DNA from: Dichotomocladium elegans | Lineage: Eukaryota > Mucoromycota > Mucoromycetes > Mucorales > Lichtheimiaceae | Assembly: GCA_025716815.1 (NCBI GenBank) | Contig: JAIXMN010000004.1 | Coordinates: 1,364,001-1,428,000 of the forward strand | DNA: 64,000 bases | Direction of reading: 5' to 3' | Translations under genes and position numbers: made by a program | Part shown: one piece after another, positions 26,053 to 37,704 of the stretch | Layout of the letters: each line of letters opens with the position of its first letter | Numbering within the stretch: position 1 is the stretch's first letter | Notes under the pieces: model-generated | The model's input: the letters and a program-made list of their open reading frames with translations, nothing else | What the model was told of the DNA's origin: nothing | Databases searched by the model: none

Positions 26053-26593
26053 GCTACAGAAAAAACAAAAGCAGAATCATCCATCATCATCGTCATCATC
26101 ATCATCATCATTGCAATCGACAGCAGCAGAAGCAGCTGCATCCGATACGCCCTCTACACAAATTATCATCTCACCTTCTGGTCAACCCATTCTGAAACGC
26201 CGTCGCGGTCGACCGCCAAGCAACCGGGAGCCACAGCACGAGGGTGGCTGGACATTTCTGACACCCACTGTTTGGGAGGTAAAGCAGACAACGGCGACAT
26301 TAACAGTGCCAAGAGCGACAGGCCTTTCGAATGGCGCGGGAGGCGAAGAAGAAGGAGACGATGCCCGGAGTTACGGTAGTAACAATAGCAACAAGTCAGC
26401 AACAGATCACCAGCAATGTGATATGAGTAGATCTATGGCAGCATTTACGAGCTCCAACATGGAAACGGTGCTCCAGATGCCACGAAAGAAGCGTGGTCGT
26501 AAACCAAAGACACACATCGAAGGAAATTCGTGTTTTGTATGGAGAGACATGCCAACCACTCGATCTCCATCCAAAATGACAAAGAAACCTTGA
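25535..26593 (+). CDS. AT-hook, Gln-rich nuclear protein
   Basis: Single exon, 352 aa. The N-terminal 160 residues are Pro/Ser-rich (PPSPPLPNK, SPLLSPVDSCSS). A run of about 13 Gln (codons mostly CAA) near residue 165 is followed by a Ser run coded by TCA repeats. Two AT-hook cores are clear: KRRRGRPPSNR near residue 220 and KKRGRKPKT near residue 320, each with the R-G-R-P/K grip that inserts in the minor groove of AT tracts. No other DNA-binding fold is visible. Likely a chromatin or transcription cofactor in the nucleus; target genes unknown. The start was chosen because the TATA box at 25387 leaves about 120 nt of CT-rich leader. Confidence 0.75.
26018..26053. repeat. CAA/CAG repeat coding for poly-Gln
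   Basis: About twelve tandem CAA triplets flanked by CAG, in frame in the AT-hook gene. A second triplet tract, TCA repeats at about 26079-26112, codes poly-Ser. Confidence 0.9.
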
Positions 26594-27757
26594 TCTTATC
26601 TGATTTCTATTCTCCCCCCTCCCCCGCATATCGCCTGTATTATATCTACTTATGGTCTTTGTCTTTGTCTTCCCTTCCCCCCCCATGTATTTATCCTATT
26701 TAACTCTGACTGTTTTGTGTATGTAACTGTTTGCTATTATTCATTCGTATACATTCTTACTTGTATTGTAAAGAATAAGACTTATGCTAAAAATATCAAG
26801 GCTCTTTCTCCTACTTATCGCTCAGCCCAAAAGAACTCTGGGAATATTCACCCAATATTTGTGTTGCTATTGGCTATTTGTGGCTTCAGTTTTCACACAT
26901 GAACGAAAAGAAAAAGGGCCAAGTTCAAGCTTTCTTGGCACCATCCCATCTTCTTCCCCCCTTTTTCTTCGGAGAGCAATAGTAAATGGCGCGCTGTCAA
27001 AGTTTATATAATACATATCATACATGATGCCAGATCCAAGAAGTCAATCGTGCTTTATTGTGGCGCTTTTATTTGTTTGTTCGTCAAAACTGGCTTAATG
27101 ACGGCGGAGTGGGAGCTTCTGTAATACTTAAATGACAGTTGGCTTAAGAAAAAAGGGCTTTGTAGCACTCCCGCAATTAATCAGCTACTATTTATATACG
27201 CACGACGAAACCTATGCATCTCTGGATGCAAAAAAAGTTTATTCTAACTATTAACATGTTATTAAACCGTCGGCTCGGTGATTTGGGTCATAAAATATAC
27301 AATAAAGCGCATCCACAGATTATTCATGGATCTTTCGGGACAATCGAAAGAGCGCGCATGGCAGAAACACTATAGCTTTATATTCAAACTGCAGGAAAGA
27401 GACGATTGAGTTTCCAGGGGCGATCAGATCGTTTATGCCACTCGGTTTTCTCAACAATTTTGTCCGAGAATTGTACTTAGTTTACTGTTATTTTTATCGA
27501 AGCCAATTTTTTTTCTATAAAAATAACATATAGCAAGTATCATGTCTATGATTATTAAAAACCATACTGAGAAGAGAAAAGGGACGAGTACAAGTGATAG
27601 ACCATACATAATGATCCAAGCCGTCTCCTCAATGGCCGCAGGAATCCGCAAACATTTTACCGCAGCATAACCGAGCGGCTTTTTTAAATTGCACCCAAAA
27701 TGTTGTTGTTCACATTTCTTATCCTGTTGCTCTGAAAAAGGCAAACATCAAAAAGAG
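26594..27757. other. Intergenic, nothing assigned
   Basis: 1.2 kb, CT-rich just after the AT-hook stop, then AT-rich. No gene, RNA or repeat family recognised. Confidence 0.6.
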
Positions 27758-28595
27758 ATGCAACAATTATATCAATCTGATATCTATACACTGTCATCAC
27801 CCGCATCATCTCATTTGATCGATTATCAGAGCAGTATATCGCTACCTGCCCACGACGAAGCACTAGATACTGTCCCACCCGCCATCGACTTTACTAGCCC
27901 TTTGGAGCATATTTCAAGCGGTCTTAGCGGTAGCTCGTCCGGATCTGGAGCAGTAATCAGCACGAAAAACCGCTCCCACAAATACATAAACGATGAAGAG
28001 AAGCGGAAGAAGTTTCTCGAGCGAAATCGTCAAGGTATTAAAACGAGTATAAGGCCGTGGTCTTTCTTTACGTATTTCTCACACTCACACTCACACACGC
28101 ACGTTGGGCTTCTGTATCAATAGCTGCAGTGAAGTCCCGTCAACGGAAAAAGCAGTTGCTCACAGACCTTCAGGCAAAGACTGACTACCTGACAGCCGAC
28201 AATGAAAAACTACAAGCCGATATTTGCATGCTTCGGGATGAGATCGCGAGACTTAGAGAGCTCTTACATAAGCATAATGAATGCCCTGTCATTAAGAAGC
28301 ATTCCTTAGCCCTTATGCCACTCTCGCCTGCCTCCTCGCAACAGCCTCAATCACAAGAGGACTCCGACTACTCTTTGCACTATAACGGCCATTTACGACA
28401 TGAACCAAGCATTATTGGCATGGCACCGGCACGCTTTTCTCCCAGTTCTCAATCCCAGTCAAAACTTATTAAATCGAGATCATTAATGCCATTCATGGGT
28501 ACGTTACAGGCTCACCTATAGATACCGCATGCTCAATTTTTTTTTGGTCAATTACAGAGCAACAAGAAGCCACTATGGTGCATTCGTGGTATTAG
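27758..28595 (+). CDS. bZIP transcription factor (ATF/CREB type)
   Basis: Three exons in my model, 27758-28034, 28124-28498 and 28558-28595, give 229 aa. The first intron splits the basic region: FLERNRQ | AAVKSRQRKK. The N-x7-R signature NRQAAVKSR matches ATF/CREB (Atf1/Atf21-like) bZIPs. A leucine zipper follows (LLTDLQAKTDYLTADNEKLQADICMLRDEIARLRELL) with Leu/Tyr/Leu heptads. The N-terminal 60 residues are Ser-rich and the C-terminal tail Ser/Gln-rich. The last intron (28499-28557, GTACGT...TTACAG) would replace the ending at 28521 by one reading EQQEATMVHSWY; without it the protein has 224 aa. Probable stress or developmental regulator in the nucleus (inference from the family). Confidence 0.88.
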
Positions 28596-29689
28596 ATCCT
28601 CAATCATTGTATCCTGTCTAAATTTTGCATATCCTCAATTTACCCACTTTGCATTAATACGACAATATTTCTTGGGGAGAGCAAAACTAGGTTACTGCGA
28701 ATATATACGGAATACTCTTTTTTTATCTCATAATAGAAGACAGAGTATATCTCTCTTCTTGCCTATTCATCGACAGGTCTACGCAATCTATTGCAATACA
28801 TCCCTCCAAGCGCTATCTTCGTTTCCAATAAAGTAAGATTGAGGTAGGGAAAGTAGAATACATTGGTATTGTAGTGGCAATTACCGCGATAGACGTTTCT
28901 ATCCACATCGGTAAGCTTTTCAGACTCTCAATGGATGGAGTCACCCTTGAGCATATCGATAGCATTGATTCAACGAAGGTATTGCAAAATTACTAGGCAT
29001 ATAGTGTATGGATGGCAATTATTTGTTACAGTTCAGTGACTGTTTCTAACGAGGATATGTCCAAAGAAGGTTGATAGCCTCTCATTACCATGCTCTTCAA
29101 CGACTGGAGGAGTTGAAGAGTGCTGTTTGGAATATGCAACAGCAAATGATAATGATCAAACACATGGCGTCACCGTGACCCACCCAATTCAAGCGATCTA
29201 TTCCATTGAATCTTTTATTGAAATATACATCTTCCTATGTAGATAGATCTAGTATACCAGTATTGAGGAACAAATGGTTATCATGTTTCTTTCTTTTCGT
29301 CCAGCCCATACGTTCCACCATTCTTCTTGACATTTATTATCCTATACGCATCTATGGAAAACGAAGCTAACTGACAGAAATTCTACATGAGCAACAAGCA
29401 TATAATTTTCATTCTGATCTGGTCAGTGTTCGAGCGATGAAGATGTTTTGGACCGGTACACAAACAAAGTTAGGCGTGTAACGCAATATGGGCATCGAGG
29501 GAACGTATCATGGCAAATATGCTTCAATCTTTCCAGCATTAGGCAAAGCACCCCGACGTCTGGTGATGTCATATGCATATGCAATACTGTATTTTCATGT
29601 CGTATAGAAATAAAATAGATGACGTATCAAGATGGAAAAGGTTTCGCATGGAATGGTTGAGAGATTTATTATCCCTTATCCAACGCTTT
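28596..29689. other. Intergenic, nothing assigned
   Basis: 1.1 kb, AT-rich, with no coding signal recognised. It may contain the 3' end of the decayed element to its right. Confidence 0.5.
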
Positions 29690-30900
29690 AACTTACCCCG
29701 AAGGTATCCAGGTGCGTGCTGGCAGTAACCGAAACGGAAATCATTGCTGTTGGCGACTTCGTTCTGGTCCTCGTGGCTGCTCTGGTTGTCTTCGCATCAC
29801 CTTTCGATAGGGGCGTGGATTGGGTACTCTCCGGAACTTAAAAAATGTTCTCATTTTCACACGCCGGGGCGACATCTGCTGGTCTTGAATTCGTCGATCA
29901 AGTGTATACATTGAAGCGACGTTTTGCCGCGCTTGATAAGTTTTCGGAAGCCAACGCTGCGGATTTGCTCGTGATATCGATTGCTCGAGGCAGACCAATT
30001 ACCCATCACAAATATGGCGTGGGGGTCAAACTTGTTGATCAGATCGTCCCTGAGCTTTTCATCAGCTAGTTGTCTGTTGATGTGCAACGACAGACGGAGC
30101 TTACGGGACAGAGCTTAGAGATCGGCATTGTCGGTCGCGGTATTCGCATAGAAATCCTCAAGAACTTGGGACGATTGGGACGTGACAAAAAAGAAGTTGT
30201 CATAACTAGCACGTTCTAAGCTACGGGCATGCTCACCAGTCATGTGTGCCTCGGCGTGCACAAATCCAGCTTCCGCATTCTTGAGTCTCTCCGTCAACCG
30301 GCGGTACACTTGGCCTTGTAAACCTTGTCTTGACGGGCTTTGGTGTATCGGAATGTCAGATGGGTACCTCGTTCGCGCCCGGAATTCTCCGAGGCATAGA
30401 GAAGGGGGCCCTTCCCAGGGACGAGGGCGATGCATCTACCAGGAATGCTCTAGTGTTCCTGCGGTCCCTGCATGGTGATTGCGGTGGAAAGGATGGGCAA
30501 GCTCACTGAAGGCCCGAAAGTGGTAGGCTGAATGCGCCCTGGCGTTGTAGTAGATGCCTTGTTGTTGGAACTGGTACCCTTCGGGATAAGCATCCAAGAC
30601 CGATTGGATTTGGTCGAACGGTTGACTGAGGAAAGCTGGCTCCGCCGGAATGTCATCCCTCTGCAGACCTGGGTGGGCAATGGCGATCTTGAAGGCTGTG
30701 ATATCCCAAGTAATGGTGTCGTAGATGTCCTGGCAGATTTGCTCCTCGGTCCAGCCGAGGGCTTTCAATTCTCGTCTCATGGCAACTTTCAGCTTCGAAT
30801 GTTCAGTTGAGCCTTGACAGCACGCCGAAGACGTCGCCAGAACCGCATGTTGATGTTGTTGCAGTATGCAACAAATATCTTCTTGACTTCGGATGCAGGG
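29690..30900 (-). pseudogene. Decayed Fanzor-like (TnpB-related) gene
   Basis: Minus strand, broken by several stops and frame shifts. Blocks in order: residues like NNINMRFWRRLRRAV and KLKVAMRRELKALGWTEE (from 30890), LDAYPEGYQFQQQGIYYNAR (30550), then RCIALVPGKGPLLYA (30440), RRLTERLKNAEAGFVHAEAH (30300), AIFVMGNWSASSNRYHEQIR and LIDEFKTSRCRP (30000-29870), and FKFRRVPNPRPYR (29830). This order matches a transposon-borne family common in Mucorales that I know as TnpB/Fanzor-like: RuvC-I (normally xxDPG), a GNW block, and a DE(F/Y)xTS segment before a zinc finger. The RuvC-I Asp is Val here (ALVPGK), the zinc finger is lost by a shift, and I cannot find the last RuvC Asp. Clearly dead. Family assignment rests on remembered motifs, not a search. 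Confidence 0.65.
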
Positions 30901-31500
30901 AGTCTCAAGGTACATTTAATGATGGCTGATGCTGAAATTGCAGAAGTCCCTTTATTGGACTATGCCATGCTGCATTTCGTGTTAATATGGAATCCAGACT
31001 CATCAAGGAAACCAGTTATTTCTAAAGGCAATGTTATTCATGTCCCATCGGCGCACCGAGTCAAGACGCTCTAGGATCTTTGCATCATTATTACTGTCTG
31101 CGCACATGCTGAAACCGAACCTTTTTCAATGACAAGTTGCATCCATTCTTCTAAATCGAAGGAGCGTCGTTTTCGATACTTTAGGACCCTCAACTCTCTG
31201 GAGCACTTGCTCCATCAGTTGCGCTAGGATAATTGGCGGATTCCCATCAACCCATTCTAAAATAGCACTCTTATGCTCTTCGGTTGAGAATACGCGAATA
31301 ACCTCTGCCTCTACGTTTCCTAAAAAATGCTGTCAGGCTCCTTTTTGCGCTATAATGCCCATCGCTGAGTTGACCAAACATAGATTCCTAGCTATTTTGC
31401 AGCAGTTGATGGGCTCAAACCCTTCTCTAACATCAGTTTGAGAAACATGACCTTACCTTTGTTGGCGTACATTGTGTAGCAGCACTTAAAGTCTGATTCT
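30901..31500 (-). mobile_element. Truncated Tc1/mariner transposase relic (copy 1)
   Basis: Minus-strand fragments match the second relic at 54.3-55.3 kb: HKSAILEWV and LMEQVLQRVEGPKVSK (31140-31270), then DESGFHIN (about 31000) and SASAIIKCTL (30915). These are the N-terminal helix-turn-helix side and the middle DDE region of a Tc1-like transposase. The C-terminal third (YLPPYS...LNP in copy 2) is missing; the sequence goes directly into the Fanzor-like relic at about 30900. Multiple stops. Ends and inverted repeats not identified. Confidence 0.6.
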
Positions 31501-32904
31501 TTCGTCTGAATGTCTGTATCCATTCGCATAACAACAAGGTCACATTTATCACTGCAAGATAAGACTACGCAGATACTCTGTGAAAACGTGCCCGAAGTTA
31601 TCGCATCTGTTCACATGGTAAATAATGTTTGTAGGGACTGTTCAAAGTAAAATGAACACCGTGGAGGTGTTTTTAATCGAACGAAATGCGCTGGTTTTCT
31701 GGATCAGATTGATTTGTGGTGAAAAGGTGTCAGAAGTTATTGCATCTGGTATAGCAATCATATCTTGTGACCTGTTTGGTGCTCGGATCATTTGCCAGAG
31801 CGACAGCAGCCGCCCATGCAGACACTCACAAATGTCGAGCGTTCCTGGCATAAGAACCTACCTCGGTGTCGTCCGATAATGCCTGTCGTCCACTAGTGCT
31901 TTAAAGTCTTGGTTCCAATTATAAGCTTTTCCCCATCCAAATTGCTTATGCTGTTTCCTAAATACCGTGATACATGTCAATTTTCCAGCAGAATGAGCTT
32001 GCAGAGTAGGTGCCATCCCATGCATGGATTTGAGTAAGTGAACGCCGCAATAGACTTATGCGGAGTAGGCAACACTAGGTATACTTACTGCATAATATAT
32101 CAATCAGGATGGTCCCCAGCTACGGTAACAGTTTGCTGCAAGTATGTCGTAGTTAGGGATACAGCAAGTAATATTGTTCAAATTGGTAATTTCCCTAATC
32201 GGTTCAACTTGATTATATGAAAGGAAGTGCTTGCGACATGATCCAGAAATTGTGGAGGTTTAGAGGTAGCTTGTTGCTGTCCTCAAGAACATATTCATGT
32301 TTGACTCATGCATGGTGGTGCGACCAGGACTTCCAATTTGGGCTTCATTGGCAGCGTTGAACTTTTATCAAATGCAGGGGAGTTTATTCTCAGCGCTTCC
32401 AGCTGTCAATGACAGCGGCCGAAGACCATCCATATGCATATCCTAGGTGATTGACTCTGCCCATTACTGTCTGTGAGAATGCAGCGGCATGGACAATAGA
32501 ACTATATTGCCATTGCGTGTTTCTAATTTTTGACTGGGAAAGTTGAAGTACTCTGGGATTGTTGAAAAAGCTGCTCTTTTCCTGCACTGCAAAGAGACCT
32601 AATGTTTTTACGAATGTACGTAATAGTGCGTAAAGCTTCGCTGCGGGAAAAGACCCAGTGGAAAAGGCTAGAAGCTTTTTATCTCAGTTACTCTGTGGCC
32701 ATTATTCAGATTGGTTTGTTCATATTGCTTATACTTATGAATGAGTTCGTCCTCCTATATGGCTTACAATCGCCTATGCGACAACACATTGTAATGCTCA
32801 GGGACCGATTTTCATACCTGTTTTCGTAACAAGATACTTGCATCTGCCCAAGGTTGTCTCCTCCTGGCCATCTATCGGTCAGCTGTATCTCAGCTATTCA
32901 TAAC

Positions 32905-32949
32905 TTGCTGGTCGCAAGTTGCTTTGCTGGTCGCAAGTTGCTTTGCTGG
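32905..32949. repeat. 19-bp tandem repeat, 2.4 copies
   Basis: Unit TTGCTGGTCGCAAGTTGCT is repeated exactly at 32905 and 32924, with a third partial copy at 32943. Confidence 0.85.
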
Positions 32950-33986
32950 ACTAGTCAACAAATTCAATATTTGTGCTACAGAATCTCGGGCGGTGCGAGT
33001 TGCTGTTGCTTTTACGTATGCAAAGCACATTTACATATATTGTCCATTGTATGATCTTTATTAGCATTGAAGATACTGTCTCGGTCTGGTGAAAATGGCC
33101 GCTGTTCTAATGAAATTCGCCATTATGCCAGCCTGAGTAATGGCATAAGTTAAATCCACTCCCAAAATTAAAATCGAACCCGCTGAATTTGAACCCCTCT
33201 GCGGAGACTATGGGAAAGTGGGCGGTGTCCCAGATACACGGGGATTTGCGCACGTGGCCCGAAGATAGCTTATGATGTTGATGGATTCTCACGCATTCTG
33301 GCAGTCTATTCTGGGCAGAAAACCAAACCTCAGTCGTTCCAGTCGTTTTGTTAGATCGAACAGACTCTTGACTGCTGGGCTACACTGTAGTATTATGTCT
33401 AATATGAGCTTCTACAGCGATACGCGGCATTGTGCTACAAGAAAGAGCCGGACCTAATATGCTCCCTCCTAAAAAATAAGCTTAAACATAATGTCAATTA
33501 TCCGTCTTGGTAAAAAAGGGCTAAGATGTGGTGTGTTTCATGTCAGCTGAGCATCTACATCCTCTGTTTTGGGTAATATACACTCTCAAAAATTCAAGAA
33601 AATATGGTACTCCATAGAAGCTTTTAACATTGCAACAATTCTTCCGGTGGGAAAAAAATCACGGCGGTCCCGGATCCCTTTCGAGCTCTGCTGTGTGTAT
33701 ACACCACCATCATATAAACAAACTTCTTATCGTCTATCTGTGATCATTTGCACGGCTAATGTCCGTGCAGAGGAGAAGCTTTGCGTCGGTGGATACTGGA
33801 ACCATGCATCAAATGGAATTTTGCAAGTCAGATACGTATTTAGTGTTATTAGGCGGGCGCGAGATTCTGCATGGCCCATGTTCTCAGATCTTTCATCAGT
33901 GTGGTTATTAGCAGAACAATCCTCTATTCGCCAATGCACTATAGTTTGTCTCCCTTTTAAAGGAATAAAACAGCTTTTTGCTAACG

Positions 33987-34006
33987 ATATATATATATAT
34001 ATATAT
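33987..34006. repeat. (AT)n microsatellite
   Basis: Ten AT dinucleot repeats in a gene-poor region. A similar run is at 41281-41299. Confidence 0.85.
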
Positions 34007-34473
34007 TGGGGCGGGATCTGCAGTTTCTGTCGTCCCGGAGGTTGTTGTCCCGCAATATAAAGATCTTTTTTTACTCCATTGGGTACAATACATCGTTTTA
34101 ACTCCGTACCAGATGATTTATAAGGTTAAAAGTTAGCAATATGTATTTAACAAGTTGATAGGAGTCAGAAAACTGAGCCTAAATAGCGCATCGTAATATC
34201 GTAAATGTTGTCACGGAAACTTAATGCAAGCATTACATACATCGGTTACCGTTGTCCTGAGGACTTACGATTCTCTGAGCGGGTAGTCTCTTCTAACCAT
34301 GAGCATTCATCATCTGTGCCGCGTTTTTTGGTCAGTGTCGTTCCGGGGACCCTCCTCCTTGGATACGGAACCGTTCCACAAGTGTTGTACAGGACTGATG
34401 TTCAGCCGCATTAAACTCCCCGACATCGTTGCAAAAACAGATTGGCCAGTATCCGGAGGGATCGACCCAAACG

Positions 34474-34480
34474 TATATAA
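34474..34480 (+). promoter_or_regulatory. TATA box of beta-carbonic anhydrase
   Basis: TATATAA 58 bp before the ATG at 34532. Confidence 0.55.
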
Positions 34481-34531
34481 GAGGAGGTACTGTACCGTTC
34501 ACTCGAGTGTCACATCACCTCTTTCCTCACC

Positions 34532-35571
34532 ATGACTATTGGTAAGGAGAACAGGGGAATAACATTTTCAATACAGGCACCCGAGGTTAAAGCCTATTTC
34601 CTCTAGAACAGCATAATTACATCACACTTAACAAGTTTGATACTGCCGATACCCATCTCGATGAAGTTCTCGAGAACAACCGAGCTTGGTCCGAGGCTGT
34701 CAAGCAGCAAGACCCTGAATTCTTCGAAAAGATTAATATCAAGCAGGAGCCTAAGATCCTTTGGATAGGTAAAGGAATGAAATGGGATTAGACGGAATGT
34801 CAGCTATCCACCGGTTAAGCTGATGTTATTGAATAATCCAAAGGCTGCTCGGATTCGCGCGTGCCTGCTGAACAGATCCTCCAGCTTGGCCCTGGAGAAG
34901 TCTTTGTGCATCGCAACATCGCCAATGTGACTCTCAACACAGATATGAGCTGCTTATCGGTAATACAGTATGCGGTAGAGGTCCTCAAGGTCCAGCATAT
35001 TATTGTTTGTGGTAAACTACCTGGCCATGGCGGATTAAGTGGGGATGGAGTAAGCTTGCTCTGTGTGCTTACTATGTGTTTTATTTTCATTTTGTATGAA
35101 GGCCACTATAACTGCGGTGGAGTTGCTGCTGCATCAGGAAGTCACCAATATGGTCTTATTGATAACTGGCTCCGGAATATCAAGGATGTGTATCACCGTA
35201 AGGGGCGCGCATCTGGATAATTGAACTACTTCTTCAACTCATGTTTATATCCAAACCAGGACATCAAGAGGAGCTCGAGGAAATTGAAGAAGGACCAGGC
35301 CGTATCCGCCGATTAGTTGAGCTAAATGCGATTAATTCGGCCAAGAATGTTGCCCATTCAACTATTGTCCAGAATGCCTGGAACAGAGGCCAGAAACTTC
35401 AGGTGCATGCATGGGTATTTGATCTCTCAGATGGGTAAGTTCTATGCAGAGAATGAATTAGAACACAATACCAAGCAACCTTCTCCCTTTAGCTGCGCAA
35501 AGCGACTTGACTACCACTGCTGCGATGAGGAGTCGGTCGAGAAGATATACAAGGTTTCAGGAGAACAATAA
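34532..35571 (+). CDS. NCE103: Beta-class carbonic anhydrase
   Basis: Zinc enzyme hydrating CO2 to bicarbonate. Six exons, 34532-34541 (only 10 nt), 34607-34768, 34844-35011, 35102-35197, 35260-35434 and 35493-35571, give 229 aa. Zinc ligands and the catalytic Asp-Arg pair are intact: [12 protein letters not shown] (Cys, Asp, Arg), FVHRNIANV, and GHYNCGGV (His, Cys). The middle helix ([16 protein letters not shown]) and the [25 protein letters not shown] region are typical of fungal beta-CAs, as is the C-terminal WVFDLSDG. No presequence, so probably cytosolic. It supplies bicarbonate for carboxylases; in fungi often CO2-responsive. Converges with the Pro-rich gene, stop to stop 76 bp. Confidence 0.95.
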
Positions 35572-35647
35572 ACTTGCGTGTTTTCGTTTGTTTCATATGA
35601 GGGAAAAGGGCAGAAAGCATAAAGTTAGAATGTACCAGCATTGTTAT

Positions 35648-36890
35648 TTACACGGTGGGTGGGGAGAGGTGATTAAACAATATGCGATTATATACTACGT
35701 AAATCTTAAGCCCCTCACGCAGGATATGAGAGGCAAGACGGAGAGGAGGTAAGACTGCCTGTCGTTCAATCCATTTGTCAAGAGCCTCCTGGACTTGTGA
35801 ATCAGGCAATGATGCAAACTGAATCGCATCATAGGTTCGATTTGGTTTAACGGGTGGCTGCCGTGGACCACCAGGCCAGTAGAACGAAAACCCGCGTTGC
35901 TCGACCTTCAAATCTGGTTGGTTGATGTCATTTTCATGAAAAGCCGTTAAGACTAGCTTCAGTATAGCTTTCGGTTCACCTGTTAGCATTTGAGTTGCTG
36001 TGAAAAGTCGTAGATGCGTGGTCAGTGCACGTGACATTACAATATCGCTGCTCAGCTGGTAAGTTCGTGTCAAAAATCCGCGAAGTCCGTTAATCCTCTG
36101 CATGTAGAGGGGTGGGGGACAGCGTGAGTAGTTTGGATCACTGGTTCAAGGAATAGAGTTGTCACCTTGTGAACATGGACAATACGAGTTAAGGGCGGTT
36201 TCGGAGGGAGTGGAGGTAACGACGGAGTAAGAGGGCTGCTGCTCTTAAAGTGCACTTGCATGGTTTGTTGACTAGGCGATTCAGGCGGTGTGATGGGCAC
36301 ATCCATTTGCTTCTTAGGTGTTGGCGGCGGCGTTTGTGTTATTGGTAATTTTGGCAAGTCCTTGATACCAAAGACGTGTCTACCAGTAGGTGACGCTCCC
36401 GGAGTCGGAGGGGGTGGGAAAGAGGGAGGTGGATGAAGTGGAGCAGATGATATAATTTCATCCGCGCCGTCAAAGTGACTCGAAAGACGACAAATAGTGT
36501 TTTTTATAGATTGAGAGCGCTCCAATAGGCGGAAATACCGGTCAAGGTCTTGCGGCCCCCGACAGTTCTGGTCAGCCTTCTGTGTAGATCGAGCTGCATG
36601 CACTGTTGTTAGTGTTACATTGATCTTCAAACTCCTTGTGTTGTTGTTATGACTGACTGACCCACGTGGGATGATATATCCACTCTGAGAGGCCCCGGAC
36701 TACTGCCGTTTCGGGCCGCATTCCCAAGCTGTAGTTGCTCTATCTGTCGTTTTAGATTCTCGGCTAGGTAGATTACATTGGCGTAGTGCTGCCGATCATT
36801 TTCGGAATGGAGCTGAGAAGCAAGCATAGACAGGGATTTACTACTGGCGAGCTGTCGAATATTCGCAGGGGACTCTTCAAAGTGTGTCAT
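35648..36890 (-). CDS. Proline-rich protein of unknown function
   Basis: Three minus-strand exons, 36662-36890, 36166-36593 and 35648-36097, give 368 aa with frame kept. N-terminal 55 residues form an amphipathic helix/coiled coil (ASQLHSENDRQHYANVIYLA, ENLKRQIEQLQLG). Residues about 120-220 are Pro-rich with PPTP, PPESP and PPLPPKPP stretches that look like SH3 ligands. The C-terminal 150 residues are globular (LTRTYQLSSDIVMSRAL, LVLTAFHENDINQPDLKVEQ, DSQVQEALDKWIERQAVLPP). I do not recognise a family. The first intron uses GTCAGT...GCAG, chosen because it alone keeps the frame. Nothing suggests decay. Confidence 0.6.
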
Positions 36891-36941
36891 ACTAATGCAA
36901 CTTCGATCATGCTATGTATGTCAAACGGAAGAAGAAGAAAG

Positions 36942-36967
36942 GAAAAAGAAAAAGAAAAAGAAAAAGA
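36942..36967. repeat. (AAAAAG)n purine tract
   Basis: Four to five tandem AAAAAG units just upstream of the Pro-rich gene's ATG on its minus-strand side, read as CT-rich leader. Confidence 0.8.
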
Positions 36968-37080
36968 GGAAGGAAACATCGAGACCTTCAAGAAAGGGGA
37001 CCAGGAATAATACCGAAGGATAGTTGGAGCTGGAGTATAATAAGCAGCATCTCCCTAACGCCTTGTTGCTCTTTCCGGAT

Positions 37081-37704
37081 TTAGGAGCGCTGTGTCAGTG
37101 CAATGACCAAACTGGTTGATCTTTTTTTAGGTGGGAAACATATTGCCGTGGCGATCCCTGAGTATTCCAGTGGTACCGCAAGATAGTGCTCCGTTCCGGC
37201 ATGGCTTATCTTTTCTCGGTGGTATCGACAATATTGACGTATTTTTATTTATGGCGGTTGGATCAGATCCCGTGCTATTACTGATGTTACCAAAGCGATA
37301 CCCCTTCCAACTGTGCATGTGAAACAGCTCCATAGATATCTGCAGATGCCAATAAATCAATAATGGCTGGATCAAATGTCAATCGAGTTAAAACGATTTG
37401 TAGCGTTTTCCAGCGAATCTATATGTGCGGGCTCTGCAGTCCACGGTGAGAAGGAGAGTTGAGAAAGAGCAGCGGCATAGTTTAAAGACTCGATGAACGG
37501 GTTTTGTGCTGCAAGGAGGCTATACTGCAGCGTCTCGGCGGAATTTAAGAGCAGAAGTAATAAACGATATCGAGGGTTTTTTTTTATTTGGATTAAAACC
37601 AGAGCATCGAAGTAGTCATACAGAAAGAAATCTGTAATTAAAAGGGATTTCATGACTCGAGGAGGAAGCTTCCGTAAGATAAATGCATTCAGGTGAGATC
37701 ATGA
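37081..37704 (-). other. Unresolved coding-like segment (gene or recent pseudogene)
   Basis: Two overlapping minus-strand readings look protein-like. One frame reads MKSLLITDFFLYDYFDALVL from 37653 to a stop at 37372 (93 aa). A different, spliced reading uses LTRLTFDPAIIDLLASADIY and GAVSHAQLEGVSL (37270-37425), then after an intron at about 37212-37281 joins HAGTEHYLAVPLEYSGIATA to a TAA at 37081. The second intron has good GTAACA and AAG ends. I could not connect both parts without a frame shift. It may be one gene with a one-base lesion, or a gene with a long intron. No family recognised. Confidence 0.35.

Larger units (their letters stand above)
31501..34473. other. Gene-poor stretch with short tandem repeats
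   Basis: About 3 kb of AT-rich DNA. The left part (to about 31640) resembles the 5' flank of the second Tc1 relic. I see no intact gene. Contains a 19-bp tandem repeat and an (AT)n run listed separately. Confidence 0.5.

Noticed and set aside
33150..33215. Possible tRNA (GAACCC-type T-loop strings on the reverse strand)
   Set aside because: No acceptor stem or anticodon arm can be folded around it. No tRNA or rRNA gene found anywhere in the window.
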